Shown here: positions 56,011 to 64,000 of the stretch, one piece after another | Layout of the letters: each line of letters starts with the position of its first letter | How positions within the stretch are numbered: position 1 is the stretch's first letter | NCBI RefSeq assembly: GCF_016097555.1 | Contig: NC_054701.1 | Span: forward strand, 7,263,469 to 7,327,468 | Reading direction: 5' to 3' | Source of the DNA: Gigantopelta aegis | Lineage: Eukaryota > Mollusca > Gastropoda > Neomphalida > Peltospiridae | Length of the DNA stretch: 64,000 nucleotides | Notes under the pieces: generated by a model | Databases searched by the model: none | Told to the model about the DNA's origin: nothing | The model's input: only the letters and a program-made list of their open reading frames with translations | Made by a program: the position numbers and the translations under genes

Positions 56011-57060
56011 ATTCTCCGATTCGTGTTGCACGTCACATCCGCTGACCTTCACCCTAGCAACCAGTGAACTGGGTGAAAACAAATGGCTCATTTACACTGA
56101 ATCGCATATCAGTGTTACACATTTTTGTCCAGTGAGAAACAGCACCTCTATTTTCAATTCTGTCAGTAGTGTCGTTATACTATAACTACACCTGAACATG
56201 ATATATTGTGAAATAAAAATAGTTTATTGTTAATTTTACTTAAAGTTGCCATATACATATATTCATATTGCACATGCATAAACATGCGTGTGCATGTTAT
56301 TGAATATTTCCTATGTTTCATGTGAGAGTCGATAGTAAAAAGAACATTTTATTTTCAAAATCTTAATTAGCGATATTTCTAGTCATTTTAAAATTGATTA
56401 GCTGTTTGCTACCAATCAAAATATCAAAAGTGTTGCTTAAGTCCCCTCCCCTCCAAAATAAAATAAAATAAAAATAATAAATCAGGCGCTCTGTGGGTCC
56501 GAACATAGGCCCCTTCCCACAAGAAAGCGGCACTACAAATTTCCAATTGCCATGTTAAAAATTCCCCATATATATATATATATATATATGCATCATTGAG
56601 TGGCCTGAACCCCCCCCCCCCCCCCCCCCCCACCAAGTAGTGCTAATTTCCCGAATCACATCAGGCATGGGACACTGGCAACACATCGTGGATAAATCCC
56701 TCAATGTCTAATGTACGTTTTTTTGTCCAGCTCTATGGAAAAAGGTAAACAAAAAGAAGTGTTTTAGCCTAACCTTGCATTTGTAACAGCAAAAACCTGT
56801 TTTTATATTTTACAACGTCGTAAAGGCGTAATAAATTATATGTCTGTCAATATTTCTGCCAGAACGAAATGTTTGGGTATGGCGCTATGAAATTGAATGG
56901 AACCACAATCAGCAGGGGGTATGGAGGGGAGTGTGTCTCCCCCAGAAGCAAAATGTGTTACGTTTAGGGTTAGGGTTAGTAGTATATTTTATACGTGGCG
57001 GGGACAACAATAGAATACAATGGAAACGCCACCATGCACCGCCAAAACAATGGGGAACGC
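56011..57060. other. No gene seen; (TA)n, C run, short telomere-like motif
   Basis: (TA)n lies at about 56568-56588 and a C run at about 56610-56631. The short motif tttagggttagggttag near 56955 resembles the telomere-like tips of the foldback in CERK intron 1. No coding content is supported. Confidence 0.45.
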
Positions 57061-57061
57061 C

Positions 57062-57215
57062 ACCAATACACTGGGTGCATACCTGTTATCTTTCAAGGTC
57101 ATACCTGTTATCTTTCAAGGTCATGTAGATTATGTTTCAAGGTCATGCAGATTATTTTTCAAGGCCATGTAGATGATTATGTTTCAGGGCTATCTTTCAA
57201 GGTCATGTCAGTTCA
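57062..57215. repeat. Degenerate ~25-base minisatellite
   Basis: Five to six units of ctgttatctttcaaggtcat or agattatgtttcaaggtcat type. Confidence 0.75.
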
Positions 57216-57618
57216 TTTGGTGTATAGCTGTTATCTGTCAAGTGGTTTATTTATAGTTATTTTTAAACACTCTTTTGTGTTTGTAATTTGTTTGTGAGCA
57301 CGAGGACGATGGGTACAAAGCAGTTTGAAAGGTTTTATCTGTGGGGAAACGTGTGTTTTTGAATGGTTTCATTTATAGGTGTTATGAAATAATATTTTTT
57401 TATAGGAAAACCAGTTCAAACCGGTTCGATTCGTTCAAATTATAATAAAGAAAGTATAATTATATTCATTGTGTTTGCGAGATAAACACTAACGATAAGA
57501 AACAAGATGTCTATTTCAGTTGGAAATACGTTTTGTTTATAGTATTTTGTAAAGGGTTACGTCAAGCATTAACAAAACATATAAATAGGAAAGACGATAG
57601 TACAGAGAATTCATTGCA
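57216..57618. other. No gene seen
   Basis: AT-rich sequence upstream of the chimeric open frame; no feature recognised. Confidence 0.35.
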
Positions 57619-58278
57619 ATGGTAGACCACGAACAGGTAGAACAACTTTCTCGAAGTGTTTCTAAATCTGAAAGTTGGAGACTGTTTGGACGACGTGTTG
57701 TTACAACGGAGACAGTGTTTTTTACACAGATAGTAGTCCTGTACATTGTGATCATAACATGTATGATCAATTTGTCACTGGATCGTGGAAACTCGAACTT
57801 GTGGACCGCTTTACTTAGCAGTTCCCTTGGTTATTTTGTTTTACCACCTTGGTGTATTACTCCACCTAAAATTGTGTTTCATCTTTCGCATCTAAAGAAA
57901 GATCGTACAGATGCTGTGTACAAACAGTTTTTCATGGAAATTCAGGACAAGCACCGTCATTACATTCCTGTGTATACAGATGGATCACGGGATAGGAATT
58001 CTGTGGCTTGTGCTACAGTTTTTCCATCAGACACAATACTTTCCATGAGACTGCCTGACTCGGCATCAATCTTTAGTGCTGAAGTTTGGGCAGTCATTAA
58101 AGCCTTAGAAGAAATAAAAGATTCTAATGCATCGAAGTGTATTATTTTTACTGACTCACTTTCGTGTCTCCAAGCTTTACGCAATATGAAGCTGGACCAT
58201 CCCTTAATTGGGATGGTGATACGAAAGTGTGTCTTTTTATCTATTGCCACAATTGTTTTTGCATTTACCATAGTTTGA
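57619..58278 (+). CDS. Chimeric 219-codon open frame: small membrane-like segment joined to a LINE RNase H fragment
   Basis: Codons 1-72 (MVDHEQVEQLSRSVSKSESW...) include a hydrophobic stretch around FFTQIVVLYIVIITCMI and the block NLWTALLSSSLGY. I do not recognise it with confidence; it has the look of a small membrane protein. From about codon 75 the frame matches the LINE copy at 60.4 kb: PPKIVFHLSHLKKDRTDAV, then the RNase H core YIPVYTDGSRDRNSVACATV and IIFTDSLSCLQAL. The frame therefore seems to arise where a 5'-truncated LINE landed at the end of another short coding-like segment. Expression is unknown. Confidence 0.4.
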   Translation: MVDHEQVEQLSRSVSKSESWRLFGRRVVTTETVFFTQIVVLYIVIITCMINLSLDRGNSNLWTALLSSSLGYFVLPPWCITPPKIVFHLSHLKKDRTDAVYKQFFMEIQDKHRHYIPVYTDGSRDRNSVACATVFPSDTILSMRLPDSASIFSAEVWAVIKALEEIKDSNASKCIIFTDSLSCLQALRNMKLDHPLIGMVIRKCVFLSIATIVFAFTIV

Positions 58279-58352
58279 CACCCAATAGCCGATGTATTTT
58301 TCGTGCTGGGGTGTCGTTAAACATTCATTCATTGATTCATTCAGTCAGTCAG
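57838..58352 (+). mobile_element. RNase-H-bearing LINE, 3' fragment with internal deletion
   Basis: The RNase H region (VYTDGSRD, then IFSAEVWAVIKALEEIK, then FTDSLSCL) is joined near 58245 directly to a LINE 3' tail. The tail reads gacacccaatagccgatgta, then gtgctggggtgtcgttaaac, and ends in attcattcattg repeats. The tail resembles the SINE tails in this window. RNase H downstream of RT points to the I-type group of non-LTR elements; the clade is tentative. Confidence 0.75.
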
Positions 58353-58493
58353 TCAGACCCCGCCCCCTAACATTTTGTAAACAACATGTTTTAACAAAAC
58401 TGACATTTATCACCAATTGTAGGACTGGTAGTATTATCTGTGATACTAAAAGTTGGGTGCACTTCGAACTTTGACGCGGTTAGATGCCCTTAA

Positions 58494-58780
58494 AGGGACA
58501 TTCCTGAGCTGTATATTAAACGTATTTCTGATCGTTCTAATATTTGTACTAGGTTAATTTTCATTTTATTTCCCAAAAGATATTTTTTCGTACGTACGAA
58601 ATTATTTGAAGACAAAATCCACTTTGGGCTTCTTACAAATATTAAGACGCCCAGAAACACATTTAATATACAGATACTGATATTCAAAACAAGAAAATAC
58701 ATTTAATATGTAAGTTTAATCGTAGAAATATTTTATTAGTCGGAAACATCTTACAATGCAGCAAACTCAGGAATGTCCCT
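58494..58780. mobile_element. TTAA-type MITE, internally deleted copy
   Basis: TTAA flanks at 58490-58493 and 58781-58784. Ends agggacattcctgag and caaactcaggaatgtccct are inverted. Shorter than the copy at 61113-61475 because part of the left arm is missing. Confidence 0.85.
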
Positions 58781-58967
58781 TTAAATATACTGCTACCATA
58801 CTACATGAAGTGGAACGTAGTCGTTTGTTTTTGTTTGTTATTTTGTTGCAGATTTTGTTTTTAGCAATGCATCTGGATTGTATTCTCCAGGTCTTTTCTT
58901 TTCTCAATCTACTATTGTGTTTAGGGTGGGGGGGCCAATGGGCTATTTCTTCCTTCACCCAGTGAAT

Positions 58968-59182
58968 AAAGTTAAATTGTCACATTGATTTACTAATCAT
59001 CGGCCATTGGGTGTCAAACATTTGGTTATTCTGACATAGCCTTAGAGAGGAAACCCACTACATTTTCCCATTAGTAGCAAGGGATGTTTTATATGCATCA
59101 TCCCAGACAGCATAGCATATTACACAGCCGTTGATATACCAGTCGTGGTGCACTGGCTGGAACGAGAAATAGCAGGATGGGT
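58968..59182 (-). mobile_element. tRNA-derived SINE, headless (- strand)
   Basis: Reversed tail and body from tgtcacattgatttactaat to gtcgtggtgcactggctgga, gaacgagaaatagcaggatg. Meets a forward SINE head to head at about 59183. Confidence 0.85.
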
Positions 59183-59398
59183 TCACCCACGAGCGAATGC
59201 ACCACGGCTGGTATATCAAAAGACGTGGTATGTACTATACTGTATGTGGGATGATGTATATAAAAGATCCCTTGCTACTATTTGTAAAATGTAGCGGATT
59301 CCTTTCTATGATTATATTGTCACAATTACCAAATATTTAACATTCAATAGCCGATTATTAATAAATCAATGTACTCTAGTGGTGTCGATAAACAAACA
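59183..59398 (+). mobile_element. tRNA-derived SINE, headless (+ strand)
   Basis: Body from caccacggctggtatatcaa through tataaaagatcccttgctac to the tail gtggtgtcgataaacaaaca. With the preceding reversed copy it forms a ~400-base inverted repeat. Confidence 0.85.
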
Positions 59399-59406
59399 AA
59401 CTTTAA

Positions 59407-59514
59407 AGGGATATTCCTGAGTTTGCTGCATTGCAAGATATTTCCGACTAATAAAATATTTCTACGATTAAACTTACATATTAAATATATTTTCTTGTTT
59501 TGAATATCAGTGTT
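59407..59514. mobile_element. TTAA-type MITE, left part only
   Basis: Begins agggatattcctgagtttgc after TTAA (59403-59406) and breaks off inside the family sequence near 59514. Confidence 0.7.
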
Positions 59515-59638
59515 CAAAACTGGGTCAGCACGCAAGTCTTACTTGCAAATGCTAGATCCTATACACAGCCAGGGACTTAGGCTTTGTCTTGGTGCTTTCA
59601 AAACATCTCCTGTGGATAGCTTGTACGTCGATGCACGC

Positions 59639-60183
59639 CAATCTAATTAAAATTAGCTCCACTATTACATGTGGATCTAAGCAGCCAGTTGGAGCTCATG
59701 TCCACCAATCAAAACCTTACTTGCAGAATCATGGCAGTGATTTGAAAATAATTTGAAAACATTCCGAATTATCCTGAGGGTATACATGTTTCGTGTGAAT
59801 TACGAATGCCTTAAAACATGTTTTATTTTATAAAATAAATAATTTGTAATGTAAATCTGAAGACTGATAACCCATCCCGTACCTATTGGTGTGGTTCGCT
59901 GTACTGCGGCCACTAAAATAGACTCGCCCGATATTTTTAGAATTTGTATGCTCCCAAATAACGTTATAAAAGGCGAAGTGTGATTGGTCAATATTTAAAT
60001 TATTATTTACAGACGAAATGTTACTTGGACATTGGAGACTACGCAGTGTTGTTAGCAATCTGATTAAAATAGTTCTACTGGTCTAATTAAGGCATTCGTA
60101 ATTCACATGAAACATGTCGTATACCCTCAGGATAATTCGAAATGTTTTCAAATTATTTTCAAATCACTGGCATGATTCTGCAC
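59639..60183. mobile_element. Foldback MITE inserted in the LINE
   Basis: Arms at about 59720-59815 and 60090-60182 are inverted: cagtgatttgaaaataattt, tcctgagggtatacatgttt and their complements. The left end caatctaattaaaattagct matches the element at 62288-62806; the right end is cut short. LINE coding continues on the far side at cacgaacctagtttggg. Confidence 0.7.
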
Positions 60184-61112
60184 ACGAACCTAGTTTGGGT
60201 GCTAGACGTGCAAAGCGTTCTCTGCAGTATGCTTCAAAGATTAAATCAATGCCAAAACATCCCGCACACAATGCGGTGTTTGATAACAAATATATGAAGT
60301 TATTCGATGCGAAACCGAATGCGATTCGAACATTTGGTCTTCGCATTAAGCAGTTTATCAGTTTCCAACATTGATTTAACAGACATTTTGGAAACGCCTT
60401 CATATTTTATTTTGCCATCTTGATGTATCAAACCACCAAAAATTGTATTTGATCTTTTGCATCTTAAAAAGGATCGCACTGATGCAGTTATATATAAACA
60501 ACATTTCATGGAAATCCAAGAGAGGTATTGTGATTACATTCCTGTTTACACAGACGGTCAACGGGATGGGAATTCTGTGGCTTGTGCTACAGTTTTCCCA
60601 TCAGACGCAATAATTTCCGTGAGATTGCCCGATTCAGCATCAATCTTTACTGCTGAAATTTTGGCAATGATTAAAGCCCTGGAACAGATTAAGGATTCAT
60701 GTGCATCCAAGTATATTATTTTTCACAGACTCGCTTTCGTGTCTCCAAGCTCTACAGTACATGGAATTGCAGCATTCCTTAGCTGGGATGGTGATACAAA
60801 ATTGCCAATAAAGATGTTATATTTTGTTGGGTACCCAGCCATGTTGGCATTAAGGGTAATGAAAAGGGAAATGTTGCTGCCAAATCTGCTTTGAACTTGC
60901 CCCGTGTCCATGTTGGTGTCCCCTACAGTGATTTTAAATTTTATATTAACCAATATATCTTTTCGACTTGCCAAGACGATTGGGACGGTGCGGTTGCAAA
61001 CAAGCTTCATTCTGTCAAGGCAGTCATCCTACAGGCGGTGCAGGAAGGATGAAGTAGTCTTTGTGCCGTGCCGGCATCGGCCATACATATTTGACACATT
61101 CATTTATTTTAA

Positions 61113-61475
61113 AGGGACATTCCTGAGTTTGCTGCATTATAAGATGTTTCCGACTTATAAAATAGTTCTACGATTAAACTTACATATTAAATATATTTTC
61201 TTGTTTAGAATATCAGTGTCTGTATATTCAATGTTTTTCTGGTCGTTTTAATATTTTTAAGAAGCCCAAACTGGATTTTGTCTTCAAAAAATATAGTTTT
61301 GGAAATAAAATGAAATTTAACCTAGTACAAACATTAGAACGACCAGAAACACGTTTAATATACAGCCACTAATATTTTATGAAGAAAAATATATTTGATA
61401 CGTAACTACAATCACTAAAACGTCTCTGTTAGTCGATAACATCTAAAACATTGCAGCAAACTCAGGAATGTCCCT
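61113..61475. mobile_element. TTAA-type MITE, full copy (363 bases)
   Basis: It starts agggacattcctgagtttgc and ends gcaaactcaggaatgtccct, inverted ends of at least 25 bases. TTAA flanks at 61109-61112 and 61476-61479. Removing the element with one TTAA rejoins the LINE frame as HSFILNKDPAPQCEHC, so the insertion is precise. The TTAA duplication suggests piggyBac-type or Kolobok-type mobilisation. At least four other copies lie in the window. Confidence 0.9.
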
Positions 61476-61831
61476 TTAAATAAGGACCCTGCTCCTCAGT
61501 GTGAACATTGTCAGTGTAGACTGACTGTGCGCCACATTTTGGTGGAGTGTGATCATCTCAAGCCGACGAGAAATGATATATTTGGCAACAGAAATGTTTT
61601 GGAATCCTTTAACTTCCATCCAGAATTAATTGTAAAGTTTTTGAAACATTTTGTCTTCTATAACAAAGTTTTAAGGTTTACTTACCTCGATTTTATGTAT
61701 TGTATTATACTTTTCCCCGCGGTTTTACATAAATATATATAAATAATATTTTCATATACTTAACATTTGTGACACCCAATAGCCGATGTCTAGTTTTGTG
61801 CTGGGGTATCGTTAAACATGTATTGATCCAT

Positions 61832-62114
61832 TCAATATCAGTGTCTGCATATGCAATGTGTTTCTGGTCGTCTGAATATCTGTAAGAAGCCCAAACTGGA
61901 TTTTGTCTTCCTACGTACGAAAAAATATATTTTAGGAAAGAAAAAACAAATTAACATAGTACAAATATCAGAACGGCCAGAAACATGTTTAATGTACAGC
62001 CACTAATATTTTATGCAGAAAAATATATTTGATATGTAATTACAGTCATCAAAAAGTCTATTAGTCGATGGTCGATAACATCTTAAAAATGGCAATAAAC
62101 TCAGGAATGTCCAT
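61832..62114. mobile_element. TTAA-type MITE, right part
   Basis: It shares the interior (gaagcccaaactggattttg) and right end (aaactcaggaatgtccat, followed by TTAA at 62115-62118), but the left inverted end is missing. Starts at the LINE 3' end. Confidence 0.75.
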
Positions 62115-62287
62115 TTAAAGTTTTTCCTTTTGCATTTGGGTTTGGTTTTTGGGGGTTTTTTTTTTATCACATGCACACCTCACTACAACGTCTGTCCCAC
62201 ACCACTTAGAATTTCTATTTTGGTTGCGATCTCATTTTGATCAATTTATCTAAAAAGTTGGTATAACATTTCACTGACGGTACAGAC

Positions 62288-62806
62288 CAATCTGATTAAA
62301 ATTAGCTCTACTAGTAGATCTAACAGCATTGCGTGGACTCCCATGTCCAGGTGACATTTCATGTATAAATAACAATTTAAATATCGACCAATTACACTTC
62401 GCCTGTTATAGCGTTATTCGGGAGCATACAAATTCTAAAAATATCGGGCGAGACCATTTATGCAATAGGCAAACTTGTTGGTCTATTTCAAGATTGAAAA
62501 AACAGGGGGAAAAAGTGCAGTAATAAACTCTGGATTGTATACTAGTATGGCTATACCATCACGTTTTTTTTTCGTCTTAAAACGAATTTTATATAAAATG
62601 TTATATTGCAATTAGTTTCCGGCATACTTCGTAATTCACCCGAATCATTTCGTATACCCTCGGCATAATACCGAATGTTTTCAAATCACTGGCATGATTT
62701 TGCAAGTAAGGTTTTGATTGGTCGAATGAAAGGTCCACTGGACATGAGCTCCAACGGGCTGCTGTTAGATCCACAGGTAATAGTGGAGCTAATTTTAGTT
62801 AGATTG
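62288..62806. mobile_element. Foldback MITE with ~80-base inverted ends and a 9-base target duplication
   Basis: The left end is caatctgattaaaattagct and the right end the complement of caatctaactaaaattagct; similarity runs about 80 bases inward. Flanks ggtacagac (62279-62287) and agtacagac (62807-62815) match at eight of nine bases. The 9-base duplication and long inverted ends suggest a Mutator-like origin. Related to the copy inside the LINE at 59639. Confidence 0.75.
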
Positions 62807-62815
62807 AGTACAGAC

Positions 62816-63049
62816 TAAGTTGTGACAAATGCGGATCTAGTATACGAATTTATTATTGTGAGTTACCTCTCCATTGCTGAACTCCAGCGGTGATTTCGCC
62901 GAAAGAATCGTGGCTACAGTTGATTGCAGTGATTTACAATCAATTTTACGGTTTGCCCAAAACTAAAATAAAAACCACCACCAACAACAACCCCCCCCCC
63001 CCACCCCCCGCAAGAAACAAAACAAACCCACAAACACCTACACCAATAA
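62816..63049. other. No gene seen; short C run near 62992
   Basis: Sequence leading to a SINE; contains a cccccccccc run near 62992-63008. Confidence 0.4.
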
Positions 63050-63385
63050 AAAGTTTGTTTTATTTAACTATTGGACGTCAAACATATGGTCATTGTGAAT
63101 GTTTTTTTAAGAGGAAACCCGCTGTCGCCACATAGGCTACTCTTTTACGACCGGCAGCAAAGGATCTTTTATTTGCGCTTCCCACAGGCAGGATAGCACA
63201 AACCATGGCCTTTGTTGAACCAGTTACGAATCACTGGACGGTGCAAGTGGTTTACACCAACCCATTGAGCACTCATTCAGGGTTTGGAGTCGATATCTGG
63301 ATTAAAAATCCCATGCCTCGACTGGGATCCGAACCCAGTACCTACCAGCCTGTAGACCGATGACCTAACCACAACGCCGGTCCCA
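63050..63385 (-). mobile_element. SINE with the second type of head (- strand)
   Basis: Reversed tail (tttgttttatttaactattg), body (gctactcttttacgaccggc, gcacaaaccatggcctttgt) and head. The head has gactgggatccgaacccagt as B-box region, then agcctgtagaccgatgacct and accacaacgccggtcc. Full or nearly full length. Confidence 0.88.
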
Positions 63386-63585
63386 CACCAATAAATAATA
63401 ACAATAATAATGTATGCAAGACCACAACACCTCAGCTAAACTAGTAGTACTAGTACTAATGAAATAAATAAACAGTTTATTAAAATGGCTGTTGTGTATA
63501 ATTATACATTCTAGATCCGTTCGACATAAATGAGTTAATACCACTAAAAAAACCCCACAAAAAAATAAACTCGCCGACATCGTCA
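63386..63585. other. 3' flank of the minus-strand galactosyltransferase-like gene
   Basis: A repeated atcgtcatcatattcttaat-like AT-rich flank with an ataataataacaataataat tract near 63390. No other feature. Confidence 0.35.
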
Positions 63586-64000
63586 TCATATTCTTAATTT
63601 GACATTTATGTTCTGATTAACATTTGTAATATTGGTATGTACTGCCTTGATTTCCCTGGCGACCACAGTGTTCCATAAATAGTACATTGTATCACGTTTG
63701 TCAACAAGAAAGAAAGCATAGTTATAGTATTTGTGTGACGTCACATGTTTCCTAAAATCAGAAGGGTGAAGACTGTACGCAATGTTGTACGGTTTGTGCG
63801 TGATGTTCAGTTTCTCAATGAGCACACCTGTAATGTACTGTTCGTCCATCCAGAAGAACGGAGTCCGGTAAGACATCATATACAACCCGTCCGTTATATC
63901 ACGACTCATCAGAAAAGCCGTACCCGAACAAAATGGCGGAAAGAAGTTTTGTGGAAAATCCTTTTTAGACAGATATAATTCAGAAAGTTTGTTGCGTTCC
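63586..64000 (-). CDS. Beta-1,3-galactosyltransferase-like (GT31), C-terminal part, runs off the window
   Basis: On the minus strand the frame is open from the window edge (64000) to a TGA at 63588-63586. It encodes the C-terminal ~137 residues of a GT31 enzyme: FFPPFCSGTAFLMSRDITD, matching the family's YPPYCSG-type block; FFWMDEQYITGVL, where families have an E/D-D-V-Y motif; LNITHKPYNIAYSL; and LWNTVVAREI near the end. No stop or shift is seen in the visible part, so this copy may be functional. Its paralogue at 53631-54611 lacks the WMDEQY region. The two genes converge (tail to tail) with about 9 kb of repeats between. The N-terminus and DDD motif lie outside the window. Confidence 0.85.
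   Translation of the reverse strand, partial: ERNKLSELYLSKKDFPQNFFPPFCSGTAFLMSRDITDGLYMMSYRTPFFWMDEQYITGVLIEKLNITHKPYNIAYSLHPSDFRKHVTSHKYYNYAFFLVDKRDTMYYLWNTVVAREIKAVHTNITNVNQNINVKLRI

Larger units (their letters stand above)
59515..61830 (+). mobile_element. RNase-H-bearing LINE, 3' half, interrupted by two elements
   Basis: LINE coding blocks appear in order. First is the LDPIHSQGLRLCLGAF-like region (59560-59635), then, after an inserted foldback, EPSLGARRAKRSLQYASK (60185). PPKIVFDLLHLKKDRTDAV (60436), the RNase H core YIPVYTDGQRDGNSVACAT (60539) and SSYRRCRKDEVVF (61020) follow. After an inserted TTAA MITE come APQCEHCQCRLTVRHILVEC (61492) and the 3' tail (acccaatagccgatgtctag, then ttgtgctggggtatcgttaa). 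It is decayed, with frame changes between blocks. The two insertions date the LINE as older than both. Confidence 0.8.

Overview
The window looks like a piece of a marine gastropod (or closely related mollusc) nuclear genome. The reasons are intron-rich genes of animal type, dense tRNA-headed SINEs with a body and tail familiar from molluscs, RNase-H-bearing LINE tails, long microsatellites, homopolymer C/G runs, and a 200-base assembly gap at 53390-53589. The organism call is inference from repeat style and gene family; no species is claimed.

Three host loci are supported. (1) A polypeptide N-acetylgalactosaminyltransferase (GALNT, GT27) on the + strand has coding exons at 8834-9018, 9926-10633 and 15095-16072. 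Exon 3 carries a 44-base tandem duplication that breaks the frame between the catalytic and lectin domains. (2) The 5' two thirds of a ceramide kinase (CERK) gene lies on the + strand in eight exons from 27013 to 48917, with matching splice phases throughout. Its last ~170 codons are not in the window and should lie in or beyond the satellite and gap at 49318-53589. (3) There are two beta-1,3-galactosyltransferase-like (GT31) copies. One at 53631-54611 is rearranged and looks like a pseudogene. One at 63586-64000 is on the - strand, open, and cut by the window edge.

The rest is mobile-element debris and tandem repeats. 1-8500: a dispersed repeat split by a 2.3-kb insertion at TTAA, SINEs, foldback repeats, and a solo LTR (7287-8504) with 5-base target duplications just upstream of GALNT. 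9000-15000: GALNT introns, the second holding a 2.5-kb element with 451-base direct terminal repeats (11408-13945). 16-26 kb: a dead copy of an uncharacterised family with HEEADTR-like and HALTGCDTT-like motifs, interrupted by a SINE and a LINE, then microsatellites, inverted repeats and SINEs. 27-49 kb: CERK, whose introns hold a ~1.1-kb foldback with a RecQ-helicase-like fragment in its loop, nested MITEs, and a second 2.5-kb element inside a MITE inside a SINE-derived minisatellite. 54-64 kb: minisatellites, LINE fragments carrying several copies of a TTAA-targeting MITE, and a foldback with a 9-base target duplication.

The most striking pattern is in CERK. Three tandem arrays sit exactly on its exon edges: ten 65-base units carrying the exon 2 acceptor, about 17 short units carrying the exon 4 donor, and a 3.3-kb 36/45-base array running into the exon 5 acceptor. 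Two more arrays in its introns or 3' flank were seeded from SINE sequence. The SINE tail also matches the tail of the LINE found in the same window, which suggests a mobilisation pair. All copy numbers and identities are by-eye counts.
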